A stretch of DNA of 64,000 bases from an uncultured Alphaproteobacteria bacterium (GCA_929200315.1 CAKMZB010000010.1:1-64000); one strand, 5' to 3'; positions 45,075 through 54,642 are shown, numbered from the stretch's first letter. Notes: generated by a model from the sequence alone, not told the origin. Program-made: numbers and translations.

Positions 45075-45352
45075 TCCTCACTGTCCCAGGTGTCGATGGC
45101 GAGACCGCCAAAGCGCAAGGTGATGAATTCCTGCATTCGTGCCATGGCCTGGATTGCCACCAATGCAAGGAGCGGCATTAGCGAGAAGGCCATAAAGGTA
45201 GCGGCGGTGGTGGATATCCAACCCAGCGTGAACGTCGCAACAAAAAGAGCTGCCACGAAAGTCACGATCCCGGCCACGGAAAAGGCGATGAGTCTTGCAT
45301 GGCGAAACCAGCTTTGCGGTTTTCGGCTAGGTGGGAAGAGGCGGTTTAACAT
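45071..45352 (-). CDS. Small two-helix membrane protein (DUF4212-like partner)
   Basis: 93 residues from ATG 45352. Two transmembrane helices (LIAFSVAGIVTFVAALFVATF and MAFSLMPLLALVAIQAMA) follow a basic N-terminus; the C-terminus is acidic (IDTWDSEE). DUF4212 proteins are small subunits encoded before ActP-like symporters, and this has the same size, topology and position, but the DUF4212 sequence signature is not convincing. It overlaps the symporter start by four bases. Confidence 0.45.
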   Translation of the reverse strand: MLNRLFPPSRKPQSWFRHARLIAFSVAGIVTFVAALFVATFTLGWISTTAATFMAFSLMPLLALVAIQAMARMQEFITLRFGGLAIDTWDSEE

Positions 45353-45533
45353 AAGGTTGGGTGTTGAAGATCCTTTGTTCCCTTGTGCCGGTGGGCGAAG
45401 TCTCGCGCAAGCGCAGCAAAGCGCACAGCCCCAGAGCGTCGTGCCCCATTCGAGGCCAGTTTGCGCCAATCTGCGCCTTGGCTTACGAAGGAAAACAGGG
45501 CGTTGTCACAGCCGCCTTTGGGAGAGAGCAAAC

Positions 45534-46235
45534 GTGAGCGATATTGCGCAGCCAGATAGTGTCAGCGGGGGGGCAGGGGCGCCAACCCGCCTTGTGATCG
45601 TTGACGACCATCCGCTCTTCCGCGCCGCGTTGGCGCAAGTCATTCCTCAATGCCTCGATAATGCGCAGATCGAAGAGGCCGACAGTTTTGAGGCGCTGAA
45701 CGCAAAGCTGGCCGAAGGGCCCTTGCCCGATTTGGTTATGCTGGATCTCACAATGCCGGGCGTCAGTGGCTTTTCCAGCCTCATATCCCTGCGCGCACGG
45801 CACCCGGACATGCCGGTCATTGTTGTATCGGCGCGCGACGACGGCGCAACTATCCGCCGGGCATTGGATCTCGGTGCTTCGGGCTTTATCTCCAAATCTT
45901 CCAACGTCACTACAATGCGCGAAGCCGTGCTGGCAGTGCTGGACGGAGACATTTTCACGCCGGAATTCGATGGAGATGATGAAGAGACCGATGCGGAAAT
46001 CGCCGATCTTCTAGAGCGGCTCGCCACACTGACACCGCAGCAGACCCGTGTGCTTGGGATGCTTGGTGAAGGCCTCCTCAACAAGCAAATCGCCTATGAG
46101 CTATCTGTCTCCGAAGCGACGGTGAAGGCGCATGTCTCTGCTGTACTCTCCAAGCTCAATGTGGACAGCCGCACCCAGGCGGTGATCCAGCTTTCCAAGC
46201 TTAATTTTGAAGCTACGGCCCAGCCACTGATTTAA
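45534..46235 (+). CDS. LuxR/NarL-type response regulator
   Basis: 233 residues from GTG 45534 after GGGAGAGAGCAAAC; the upstream open frame is antisense to the symporter genes. The receiver domain has acidic DD at 24-25, phospho-acceptor Asp71 (VMLDLTMPG) and a Lys in GFISKSS. The C-terminal LuxR helix-turn-helix is LTPQQTRVLGMLGEGLLNKQIAYELSVSEATVKAHVSAVL, cited in part. It probably controls the divergent symporter operon. Its stop overlaps tail-to-tail with the hybrid kinase gene that should phosphorylate it. Confidence 0.9.
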   Translation: MSDIAQPDSVSGGAGAPTRLVIVDDHPLFRAALAQVIPQCLDNAQIEEADSFEALNAKLAEGPLPDLVMLDLTMPGVSGFSSLISLRARHPDMPVIVVSARDDGATIRRALDLGASGFISKSSNVTTMREAVLAVLDGDIFTPEFDGDDEETDAEIADLLERLATLTPQQTRVLGMLGEGLLNKQIAYELSVSEATVKAHVSAVLSKLNVDSRTQAVIQLSKLNFEATAQPLI

Positions 46236-49200
46236 CCTGCTGAGGCTTTTTGCCGGGCGAAGGTGGAAAGAAGCGCGCGCAGGGCGGCGGGTTTAACCGG
46301 CTTCTGCAGCATTGGCACCTGTGCTTCGGCAGCCTTGGCGGCGACCTCCGGAGAGCGATCGGCAGTGAGCAAGATGGCGGGGAGCTCGCCCCCATGGCGC
46401 GCGCGCAAGGCGGCGATGACATCGAGGCCGGTTTCATTGTCGAGATGGTAATCGGCAACAACGGCATCAGGCTTCTCGGCCTTGCAGGCTTCGTCCAGAT
46501 CAGCACTTGCCTGCGGATCGCAACCCCAGCGTGACAGTAGGTTGAGCATGCCGTCACGTATTACGGCCTCGTTATCGACGCAGAGGACATTGAGTCCGGC
46601 CATGCTCTTTGCAGTGTTCGCGGTGGGGCTGGGCGTGGCAGGTCCTTCCTTAGGCTTGTTGGTAGAGGGCGCTTTGGCGCGTGGCAGGCGGAGAGTGAAA
46701 GTGGAGCCCGCGCCAAGGGTGCTTTGCAGCGCCAAATCATGGTCGAGCGCGCGGGTTAAACGGTCGACGATGGAAAGACCAAGACCGAGTCCGGGCGCGC
46801 GATCGCGGCCAGATTTGAGCCGCGTGAATTCCTGATAGACCAGCGCCTGTTCTTCTAGGCTCATCCCGCAACCGCTGTCGGTGACGGTGATTGTCGCTCC
46901 GTGCCCCTTTGCGGCGGCGATCAGGCTGACCTTGCCTTCCTCGGTGTATTTCAGCGCGTTTGAAAGCAGGTTCTGCAGCAAGCGACGCAGCAGAGCCGGG
47001 TCGGAACGGACCCAGATATTGGCGTCGTCGACATGGAGTTTCAGACCCTTCTCTTCAGCAAGCGGTTGCGCTTCGCGCTCAAGGCGTGAGAAGAGGGCTT
47101 GCAGATTGACGGCTCGTGGTGTGGCCTCTTGCCCACCCGCATCAAGGCGGGAGATGGCGAGGACGGCTTCCAGAATCTCCTCAACTGATTCCAGCGCACT
47201 GTCGACGTTTCCGGCGAGTTGCGCGCTTTTGCCGTCCACTCCCTCAGCAAGGCTGGTGGCGTAAAGGCGCGCAGCATTGAGGGGTTGGAGAATGTCATGA
47301 CCAACTGCGGCAAGAAACCGGGTCTTGCCCGCATCTGCCGCTTCGGCAGCTTCTCTCGCTGATGCGAGGTCGTGGTTGAGGGCAGAGAGTGCGGCGGTGC
47401 GTTCCCGCACCCTTTCCTCTAGGCTTTCGTTTGCAACACGAAGGGCCCGGGCGGCCTCCACGCTCTGCGTCGTATCGCTCCAGGACACAACGATCCCGCC
47501 CTCCGGCAAGGGCTGCGAGAGCACTTCAATCACCGTTGGTGGGGCGTCGGTCACCGGGCTTGCAATCTGCAACTCCCAGCGTTCACCGGTCTGCAAGAGT
47601 CGCTCGGCAATGGTCTGTGCGTCTGCATCCTCATCCACGGCACCCTCGGCAATGCCCTCACAAATATCAGCAAGGCGGGTGCCGGGTTGGCCATAATATT
47701 CCGGCAACCGCAGCAAGTTACGGAAGCGGCGGTTCCAGATGGAGAGCTCGAGCTTGGCATCAAAAACGGCCAACCCCTGGTCCACTTGATCGATGGCGGT
47801 GTGGAGCAGATCGCGGTTTTCGCGCAGTGCTCTTGAAGCATCATCAAGAAGTTGCAGCGTTTCCTGTGGCGCCGCGTCGTGTCGACGAAGTAGGAGCGAC
47901 ATAACGAGGCGAGCCGAGGCTGCCCCAATGGCGGCGGTGAGAGACCGCTCTGCAAAGATAATGTCGTCGCCGCTTGCCAGCGAGCGAGGGGAGGTCAGTC
48001 CATTGTTTTCGCGACGATCTTTTGCCTCAAACGCGCGTTCGGTCCGCTCATAGCCGAGATAGTTGGCAACCGTCGCTTTCAACTCTGCCAGTGTTACCGC
48101 GGAGCTTGTACCTTGCGATGGACGAGGGTCGAAGCCGCCGGGCTCCAACGCAAAAGCCATTGCCTGGACCCGCTCACTATGGCTCGGTTTTCGAAGCAAC
48201 GACACGGCGCAAAAGGTGAGGACATTCAGGGCAAGGCTGAGCAGCGTGCCGTGGACCAACGGTGTTGCGTCAAGGCCGAACATTGCCTGTGGACGCAGCC
48301 ATGTAAGACCCGCCGGGCCGGAAAGGAGGAGCGGCGCGTCGGCAGCCAACAGGGTTGGCAGGAAGAGTGTATAGACCCAAACCGCAAAGCCCACCGCCAT
48401 ACCCCACCCGGCTCCCGCCGCGGTACCTTTGCGCCATATCAGCGCGCCAAAAAAGGCGGGGGCGAATTGCGCGATGGCAGCGAAAGCAAGAAGGCCGATC
48501 GACGCCAGCGCCGCTCCATCTCCGACAACCCGCACATAGGTGTAGGCGAGGATCAGAATAGCGAAGATCGCTGTACGGCGGATGTTCAGCAACAGCGGAC
48601 CCATATTGCCTGCCCAACGCTGTCGCCCCGCCAACATGAGAGGCAGGACGAGGTTGTTTGAGACCATGATCGCCAGCGCCACGCTCGCCACAATCACCAT
48701 GGCCGTTGCCGCGGAAAGTCCACCTATGAAGACGAGGGTGGAGAGGACGTTTGCGTTGACTGAAATCGGCAGCGAGAGAACGTAGGTGTCTGCGTCAACC
48801 TGCGCGCCGAAGGTCACCAACCCGGCAATGGATACCGGTACGACGAACAGATTGATGAGCACCAGATAGGTCGGAAACATCCACCGCGCGGCGCGGGTTT
48901 CGCGCGGATCGCCGTTCTCCACCACCGCCATGTGGAATTGCCGGGGCAGGAGGAGGAAGGCGCAGAAGGACAGCACCGTTATGACGGCAAAGCGCGTCAT
49001 GTCCGGCAATTGTGTGAAGGGTCCAAGCACATCGCGCTTGGCTGCGGCCTGGGCCACAAGGTCTTGGGGACCATCAAAGAGAACGAACAGTGTAAAGAAG
49101 CCGACGCACAGAAAGGCGACGAGTTTTACTACCGATTCCGTCGCCACCGCCAGCACCAGCCCAGCCTGGTGTTCCGTTGCATCGGCGTGGCGGGTGCCGA

Positions 49201-49732
49201 AGAGCACAGCAAAGAACGCCAGGAGCAATGCCAGGATGAGGCCGGTGTCGAATTGCGGTAGATTTTCAATAAACGCTCCAGCCGGTTCGCCCATCACCAT
49301 CGTTTCGATAGAGGACGAGATCGCCTTAAGCTGAAGCGCAATATAAGGCACCGTACCCATTACCGCGATCAAGGCAGCAAGCGCACCGACTACTGTGCTC
49401 TTGCCGTAGCGGGCGGCGATGAAATCGGCAACGGACGTCACGCGCTCAGCCTTCGAGACGGCAATGATATGGGCGAAGATACGATGCCCCACAGTCACCG
49501 CCAGAATTGGCCCGACATAAATGGCCAGGAATTCAAACCCCGCCGTGGCGGCTAACCCCACCGAGCCGAAAAACGTCCAGGACGTGCAGTAGATCGCCAG
49601 CGATAGGGAATAGGTGAGGGGCGAACCCTTCCGCATGGGTTTGCCCGCACGCCGTCGGTCGCCATAGGAGGCGATGGCGAAGAGCGACAGGACGTAGCCA
49701 AGGGCTGCAAGAATTGCGAACCAACCGGACAC
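46232..49732 (-). CDS. Hybrid sensor histidine kinase with permease (SSS) input domain
   Basis: 1166 residues from GTG 49732, after GGGGAACC; the frame runs to 49810. Residues 1-480 contain about 13 transmembrane helices of the solute:sodium symporter fold (PLTYSLSLAIYCTSWTFFGSVG is typical). A PAS-like domain follows (about 640-760), then a coiled coil, HisKA with FLAAVGHDILQPLNAARL (His812), HATPase with GCGMSLEEQALVYQEF, and a C-terminal receiver with Asp1094 (VVADYHLDNETG). The architecture is that of the NahK/ErcS-like and CbrA-like kinases. It may sense transport flux of a nutrient, and pairs with the convergent LuxR-type regulator. Confidence 0.9.
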   Translation of the reverse strand: MSGWFAILAALGYVLSLFAIASYGDRRRAGKPMRKGSPLTYSLSLAIYCTSWTFFGSVGLAATAGFEFLAIYVGPILAVTVGHRIFAHIIAVSKAERVTSVADFIAARYGKSTVVGALAALIAVMGTVPYIALQLKAISSSIETMVMGEPAGAFIENLPQFDTGLILALLLAFFAVLFGTRHADATEHQAGLVLAVATESVVKLVAFLCVGFFTLFVLFDGPQDLVAQAAAKRDVLGPFTQLPDMTRFAVITVLSFCAFLLLPRQFHMAVVENGDPRETRAARWMFPTYLVLINLFVVPVSIAGLVTFGAQVDADTYVLSLPISVNANVLSTLVFIGGLSAATAMVIVASVALAIMVSNNLVLPLMLAGRQRWAGNMGPLLLNIRRTAIFAILILAYTYVRVVGDGAALASIGLLAFAAIAQFAPAFFGALIWRKGTAAGAGWGMAVGFAVWVYTLFLPTLLAADAPLLLSGPAGLTWLRPQAMFGLDATPLVHGTLLSLALNVLTFCAVSLLRKPSHSERVQAMAFALEPGGFDPRPSQGTSSAVTLAELKATVANYLGYERTERAFEAKDRRENNGLTSPRSLASGDDIIFAERSLTAAIGAASARLVMSLLLRRHDAAPQETLQLLDDASRALRENRDLLHTAIDQVDQGLAVFDAKLELSIWNRRFRNLLRLPEYYGQPGTRLADICEGIAEGAVDEDADAQTIAERLLQTGERWELQIASPVTDAPPTVIEVLSQPLPEGGIVVSWSDTTQSVEAARALRVANESLEERVRERTAALSALNHDLASAREAAEAADAGKTRFLAAVGHDILQPLNAARLYATSLAEGVDGKSAQLAGNVDSALESVEEILEAVLAISRLDAGGQEATPRAVNLQALFSRLEREAQPLAEEKGLKLHVDDANIWVRSDPALLRRLLQNLLSNALKYTEEGKVSLIAAAKGHGATITVTDSGCGMSLEEQALVYQEFTRLKSGRDRAPGLGLGLSIVDRLTRALDHDLALQSTLGAGSTFTLRLPRAKAPSTNKPKEGPATPSPTANTAKSMAGLNVLCVDNEAVIRDGMLNLLSRWGCDPQASADLDEACKAEKPDAVVADYHLDNETGLDVIAALRARHGGELPAILLTADRSPEVAAKAAEAQVPMLQKPVKPAALRALLSTFARQKASAG

Positions 49733-49888
49733 GGTTCCCCTCCCTCGCCCGTTTGTTGAAGCCCAATGGTCCCACGCCAGCAGCGACCTCACAAGAGCTG
49801 GCGGAGACAACGATTTACATTGCTCCCAATCGCGCTACGGTTCCGCGCATTGGCCGCAAAGTGCCGCAAGTTGGAGAGGGAAATTGAG

Positions 49889-50308
49889 ATGATTGCAGAA
49901 TTCAAGGAATTCATCGCCAAGGGCAACGTCATGGACCTTGCTGTTGGTGTCATTATCGGCGGAGCTTTTGCGCTCATCACCGGTTCGCTTGTCAATGACG
50001 TCATCATGCCGATTATCGGTGCAATCTTTGGCGGGCTTGATTTCTCCAATTATTTCATACCGCTGGCTGACGGTGTAACCGCTAGTTCACTGGAAGCGGC
50101 GCGTGAACAGGGCGCGGTGTTGGCCTATGGCAGCTTCCTGACTGTGGTGTTGAATTTCATCATCATCGCGTGGATCATCTTCCTCATGGTGCGCGGTGTG
50201 AACAACATGCGCCGCAAGGAAGAGGCAGCGCCGGAAGCTCCTGCAGCCCCCCCGGCTGATGTTGCGTTGCTGACGGAAATCCGCGATCTGCTCGCAAAAG
50301 GCCGCTAA
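49889..50308 (+). CDS. mscL: Large-conductance mechanosensitive channel MscL
   Basis: 139 residues from ATG 49889, after [43 protein letters not shown] is the conserved S1-TM1 region (cited in part), with TM2 [23 protein letters not shown] and an acidic/Ala-Pro C-terminal bundle ([15 protein letters not shown]). It forms a pentameric emergency release valve in the inner membrane during hypo-osmotic shock. It is 30 bases upstream of the aminotransferase gene in the same direction. Confidence 0.97.
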   Translation: MIAEFKEFIAKGNVMDLAVGVIIGGAFALITGSLVNDVIMPIIGAIFGGLDFSNYFIPLADGVTASSLEAAREQGAVLAYGSFLTVVLNFIIIAWIIFLMVRGVNNMRRKEEAAPEAPAAPPADVALLTEIRDLLAKGR

Positions 50309-50338
50309 GCCCGGCTAGCCGACCGAAGGACTGCCACA

Positions 50339-51514
50339 GTGCTTAACGATATGCGCCCCGCCGCGGCCAATCTCGACGACAGTGATATCGTCGGCGTGAT
50401 GAACGCCGCTCGCGACAAAGTGGGCATTGTCCCGCTTTGGGTGGGGGAAGGTGACCTGCCAACCCCCGACTTCATCATGGATGCGGCCAAGGCCGCGTTG
50501 GATGCCGGCGAAACCTTTTACACGTGGCAGAGGGGCATTCCTGAACTGCGCGAGGCGCTGGCCGCCTACCACGTCCGCCATTTCGATCTGCCTCATGACC
50601 CGGAGCGGTTTTTCGTTACCGGTTCCGGCATGCAGGCAATCCAACTTGCCTTGCAGGCGGTTGCTGGGGAGGGCGATGAAGTGGTGATGCTCACGCCCTG
50701 CTGGCCGAACATCCATTCCGCTTCGCAGATTGCTGGAGCAAAGCCCGTTCATGTCCCGCTCGATTTTTCTGAAAACGGATGGTCCCTTGATATGGACCGG
50801 CTGGCGGCCGCGATCACGCCGCAAACGCGGGCGCTCTTCATCAACTCTCCATCGAACCCGACCGGCTTCACGCTGAGCGAAAGAGAATTGGCTGCGATCC
50901 TCGATCTGGCGCGCAAGAACAAAGTCTGGATCATAGCAGACGAGGTCTATCACCGCTTCATCTACGATCTGCAGCGATTTCCAAAGAGCCGTGCGCCGTC
51001 CTTCTTTGATGTGGCGGAACCGGATGATCCTGTCATCTTCGTCAACACGTTCTCCAAGAACTGGGCGATGACTGGCTGGCGCTGCGGATGGATTTCCGCT
51101 CCGCCTGCTTTGGGTCAGCTTTTTGAGAACCTTATCCAATATTCCACATCAGGCGTGCCGCCCTTCACCCAACGTGCGGCTGCAGCGGCACTGAATGAGG
51201 GGGAAGATTTTGTCACCTTCCAGATCGAACGTGCGCGGTCGAACCGCGAGTTGATCTGCGATGCGCTCACCTCCACCGGTAAGGTGCATCTCACCAAGCC
51301 TGATGGCGCCTTCTATCTCTTTTTCCGCATCGACGGGATGGAGGACAGCAAAGCAGCGTCCATGCGTATTATCGAAGAGGCTAATGTCGGCCTTGCGCCG
51401 GGGACCGGCTTTTACACAGGCGGTGGGCCATTTCTGCGCCTGTGCTATCTGCGCGATCCAGCGCAAATCCGGGAAGGTGCCGAGCGGTTGTCCCGCTGGC
51501 TGAACAGCCTCTAG
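50339..51514 (+). CDS. PLP-dependent class I/II aminotransferase
   Basis: 391 residues from GTG 50339; an ATG at 50351 is an alternative. It has the fold-type I signature: LWVGEGDLPTPDFI, the Asn region INSPSNPTGFTLS, Asp/Tyr in IIADEVYHRFIYD, and PLP-lysine about residue 240 in VNTFSKNWAMTGWRCGW. The C-terminal Arg region is FLRLCYL. It resembles aspartate/aromatic aminotransferases of the AspC group. The amino donor and acceptor cannot be named. Its 3' end overlaps the convergent ClpP-like gene by four bases. Confidence 0.88.
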   Translation: MLNDMRPAAANLDDSDIVGVMNAARDKVGIVPLWVGEGDLPTPDFIMDAAKAALDAGETFYTWQRGIPELREALAAYHVRHFDLPHDPERFFVTGSGMQAIQLALQAVAGEGDEVVMLTPCWPNIHSASQIAGAKPVHVPLDFSENGWSLDMDRLAAAITPQTRALFINSPSNPTGFTLSERELAAILDLARKNKVWIIADEVYHRFIYDLQRFPKSRAPSFFDVAEPDDPVIFVNTFSKNWAMTGWRCGWISAPPALGQLFENLIQYSTSGVPPFTQRAAAAALNEGEDFVTFQIERARSNRELICDALTSTGKVHLTKPDGAFYLFFRIDGMEDSKAASMRIIEEANVGLAPGTGFYTGGGPFLRLCYLRDPAQIREGAERLSRWLNSL

Positions 51515-52359
51515 GTGCCTGCCGCCGGGCGCGGTTTGGGGAATGTTATCGGGTTTGGTGCGTTGGCGAGCCGGTGCCGCCGCAATTCTTCTTCTGTGAA
51601 GATATAGAGTTGCTCTGGCGGCGTCGCGAGGGCGTGGGTCCACAAACTGCTGTCGACTTCCATCCGGTCGAGCAGACGCAAGCAGAGCGCAGTGATGGAT
51701 TGGGCGTTCTCCATGCCCTGTTGCAGTGTGCCGGTCTGTGGTTCCGGTGCGTAAATCTGGTGAACGCCAATGAACGCACCTTCCCCGGCCGTCCGGCGCA
51801 GACCTCCGGCCAGGAGCAGCGGGCAGGAGGAGGCGCAATAACCACCGGCTGGCACGTGGGTTGCGACTCCCGCCATACGGATGGCTTCTGACATGGCAAG
51901 CGCATCAGAAACGCTGCCGCCGGGCGAGTGGAGATAGAGTTCGCCAATCTCTTTTTCGTTCTCCGCCAGGAAAGCCTCAAGCCGCGCCGCCGCGCCGGGG
52001 TCGATGCGGCCGAGCGCTGTTGCCCGCCCGCCCGATCCGCGCACAAATTGCATGGGTTCGGCCATAACTCCCTGGTCGAGTGGGCCGGTAAAGCCCGGTA
52101 ATGTCGGTTGCTCGCGATTGGGTGCGATGGGGCGGGTGCGGGGGAGGTAGGGTCGTGTCTGGTCCCCCGGTTGCGGCAGGCTCATGGGGGCTGGTTGAAG
52201 GCGCTGGGAGCCCGGCGGGCCGTCCGGGCCGCGGGCGACGATCTCCCGCAGATCAACTCCAAGCGTCACGACGCAGAGTGCAAGGAGGCCGAGGAACACG
52301 CCGCGAAGCGCCCGCCCGTCTTTCAGGGTAGCTATGAGCGCGGTGAGAGGTCGCGCCAA
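51511..52359 (-). CDS. Membrane-anchored ClpP-like serine protease-fold protein
   Basis: 282 residues from a TTG at 52359, chosen because GGAAAGGACCTCAGGC stands just before it; another TTG at 52491 and a GTG at 52389 are in frame but poorly supported. An N-terminal transmembrane helix (VFLGLLALCVVTLGV) and a Pro-rich linker lead to a periplasmic ClpP/crotonase-like domain: LYLHSPGGSVSDALAMSEAI, a nucleophile-like Ser in GGYCASSCPLLLAGG, and His in IGVHQIYAP. This matches COG3904-type exported ClpP-like proteins. It lies 22 bases after the larger membrane protein, so they form an operon. Confidence 0.7.
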   Translation of the reverse strand: MARPLTALIATLKDGRALRGVFLGLLALCVVTLGVDLREIVARGPDGPPGSQRLQPAPMSLPQPGDQTRPYLPRTRPIAPNREQPTLPGFTGPLDQGVMAEPMQFVRGSGGRATALGRIDPGAAARLEAFLAENEKEIGELYLHSPGGSVSDALAMSEAIRMAGVATHVPAGGYCASSCPLLLAGGLRRTAGEGAFIGVHQIYAPEPQTGTLQQGMENAQSITALCLRLLDRMEVDSSLWTHALATPPEQLYIFTEEELRRHRLANAPNPITFPKPRPAAGT

Positions 52360-52381
52360 GCCTGAGGTCCTTTCCGCCTCC

Positions 52382-53662
52382 TCAGGCACTGGAACGGTTG
52401 GCTGGGTTTGGCCGCGTTGGTGTGGATTGGGGTACGGGTCGTAGCGCTGGTTGCTCTTTGTGCAGGGCCGCGTCGCTCGCGCTTTCCTCAAGCTCGTGAA
52501 GCTGCTTGTAGAGCCGTACTGCGCGCATCATCTCGCTCGCCGTCACCTCATCGGCATCAAGCTGTTCGCCGTCGGCGCGGCGAATTGCGCTCTGCACAGT
52601 CATCAAAATGAGGATCAGCACCGCTGGCAGAAGGTCGATGGAAATTGCCCCGGCCCAACTCGGTAGGAAATCACGGGCATAACGCAGCACGGCTTCCGGC
52701 GCTGAGAGTGGGGTGAAGCGTACCGGCTCCACCGCGGGTCGGGCGATGATAGTATCTGCAGCTGCTGCCAGGGCTGTTGCCTGTGCCTGTACCGCTTGTT
52801 CCACACGGCCAACCACATCGCGCTGGCGGGAGGCAAGATCTGCATCAGCCCCATTGGCAACCGGTGCGATGAAGGATCGGGAGAGATCTTCCGCAGCACG
52901 CTTCACACTCGGTGCGATCGAGGATTGCTGAAGCGAGGCTATCGTGCCTGAAAGTGCAACCGCCTCTTCTGCAAAAGCGTTGGCGCGAAGGTCGACTGCA
53001 CCGGCTTGGGAGACCAGCTTGCGCATAGCTGCAAGGCGCTCGCCGCCTTCTTCAAAGAGTGTTGCCGTCTGCTCCTTGGAGTTCTCAATCTCGCTGCCGA
53101 GCGAGCTGAGCTGGCGTGACATTTGGGCAAGCAATTGCACCACTGTTCCTGAGCCGCTCGTGCCGGTCAGTGCTCCTGTACTTGCCTCCTCACGCGAGAG
53201 TTGTTGGAACCGCCGCGCCGCCAATTGTGTGTCTGGCAAGAGGCTTTGTGCGGCCAGCGCATTGTCATGCGCTTGTTCCAGCTTGCGTTGATATTGCTCG
53301 GTTGTATTGGCGAGATGCTGTTCAAGCGCTGCTCCACCGGCAAGCGCCGCCGCGTTTAACCAGGACGACATGGCGATGATCATCGCCGATCCTACCATCA
53401 TGGCAACAAACAACGCGCCACGGCCCTCGCCCTTGGGAACATGGGGCATGAAACGCATGAGGTAGGACCAGAAGCCGTAGATGCCGACGGAAACGGCGAC
53501 GGAATAGATGACAGCACCAAGAAAGATGATGGTGGGCGAGCCGTTCAGCAATTCGCGCACGCCAAGATAGGTGTAAACGCCGGAGGCAAGGGCGAGGATT
53601 GCCAGCGTCGCCGCCGTCATCGTTTCAAGTCCGCCTCGGGCTTTCTTCAGATCGCGTGACAC
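52382..53662 (-). CDS. Membrane protein with long periplasmic or cytoplasmic coiled coil
   Basis: 426 residues from ATG 53662. Three N-terminal transmembrane helices (residues about 15-33, 43-67, 84-112), a long helical soluble region (about 115-320, for example LAQMSRQLSSLGSEIENSKEQ and LVSQAGAVDLRANAFAEEAVAL), a further helix at about 345-365 (ISIDLLPAVLILILMTVQSA), and an acidic then Pro-rich tail. I recognise no family. It is the first gene of a pair with the ClpP-like protein; it could present a substrate or act as a receptor, but that is a guess. Confidence 0.6.
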   Translation of the reverse strand: MSRDLKKARGGLETMTAATLAILALASGVYTYLGVRELLNGSPTIIFLGAVIYSVAVSVGIYGFWSYLMRFMPHVPKGEGRGALFVAMMVGSAMIIAMSSWLNAAALAGGAALEQHLANTTEQYQRKLEQAHDNALAAQSLLPDTQLAARRFQQLSREEASTGALTGTSGSGTVVQLLAQMSRQLSSLGSEIENSKEQTATLFEEGGERLAAMRKLVSQAGAVDLRANAFAEEAVALSGTIASLQQSSIAPSVKRAAEDLSRSFIAPVANGADADLASRQRDVVGRVEQAVQAQATALAAAADTIIARPAVEPVRFTPLSAPEAVLRYARDFLPSWAGAISIDLLPAVLILILMTVQSAIRRADGEQLDADEVTASEMMRAVRLYKQLHELEESASDAALHKEQPALRPVPQSTPTRPNPANRSSA

Positions 53663-53849
53663 TTTTTAACTCCCAACAAGGCCTCATCAATCATGAGACG
53701 CCGATAAGCTGCTGACAATGGCGGCAAATGCGCCGGCAATGGGGCACAAAACCAAACACCGACCATGGCGGGGCCATGACCGGTGCAATGGTCGCGAGGG
53801 ATATCGCGGATCTGAAAGACGGGCCAAGGGCCCGCCTGCCGGATAAGTC

Positions 53850-54104
53850 TTAGTTACAGCGCGCTTCGTAGATGCGGCCATCTGCACCGCGGTAACGGCA
53901 ATAGCCGCGACGTTCGGTGGACCGACCAATCAGCGCGCCGACAATAGCACCACCAGCGGTCGCAGCGGCGATCCCGCCGGCGCTTGCGCCGGAAACAGCG
54001 GCAATACCGCCGCCAAGTGCGCCACCGGCAACGGCGCCTTTTTCAGTTTGTGTGCAGGCTGCAAGCATCAGCAAGCCAGCAAAGAGTGCAATAATACGTG
54101 TCAT
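53850..54104 (-). CDS. Small glycine-zipper lipoprotein
   Basis: 84 residues from ATG 54104. The signal peptide ends in lipobox LMLAAC with Cys17. The mature part is Gly/Ala-rich (GAVAGGALGGGIAAVSGASAGG, cited in part; then GGAIVGALIG), a glycine-zipper pattern able to insert in membranes, and ends with a short RRGYCRYRGADGRIYEARC tail bearing two cysteines. Related to the 17-kDa-antigen/YMGG-like outer-membrane lipoproteins. The function is unknown. The 187 bases to the upstream membrane-protein gene hold nothing identifiable. Confidence 0.75.
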   Translation of the reverse strand: MTRIIALFAGLLMLAACTQTEKGAVAGGALGGGIAAVSGASAGGIAAATAGGAIVGALIGRSTERRGYCRYRGADGRIYEARCN

Positions 54105-54264
54105 GTTCTCAAATCCGTTTACGGTGCCATGGGACGCATAGCTTCGACTAAACATGCGACAATGCCAAGTGTTCCACACGAATGCGGCCAGGATTAATCT
54201 CATTTCAAAGCAGATGGATCGTGCCCCTGGGGTATCCGCCCGTTCGATGCGAAGGAGAAATTTA

Positions 54265-54585
54265 ATGGAAGATCCAACAGAACCGATGCGGCAACAAGCC
54301 AGCGAATATCCCGGTGTCGATGAAGGGACATCCTGCACGCAGGCCTCCTTCAAGACTGGAGGCAAGGCATTTTTATTTGTCGGAGAGCAGGGCGGGCGTT
54401 TCAAAGCAATGTTCAAGCTGGCAGATTCCAAATCGCAGGCTACTGAACTTGCAAAGAAAAACCCAAAGGACATCCAGGTTGGCTCCGGTCCCTGGGTCAC
54501 AGCTCGCTTCTCTGCTGACAGCCCTTTGCCCCAGAAAATATGGCAAAAATGGCTGGATGAGAGCTACAAGATAACGCGCAAGTGA
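54265..54585 (+). CDS. MmcQ/YjbR-family protein
   Basis: 106 residues from ATG 54265, after GAAGGAGAAATTTA; an upstream in-frame start at 54154 lacks a site. The CyaY-like/MmcQ pattern is present: ASEYPGVDEGTSCTQASFK, then AFLFVGEQGGRFKAMFKLA and a C-terminal PLPQKIWQKWLDESYKI. The family binds DNA weakly in some members and has an unknown role. It stands alone between the lipoprotein gene and tRNA-Thr. Confidence 0.8.
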   Translation: MEDPTEPMRQQASEYPGVDEGTSCTQASFKTGGKAFLFVGEQGGRFKAMFKLADSKSQATELAKKNPKDIQVGSGPWVTARFSADSPLPQKIWQKWLDESYKITRK

Positions 54586-54642
54586 CAATTGTACCGCCGA
54601 AACAACCGACGATATGACGAGCCTGACTTTGGACTGGAAAAC

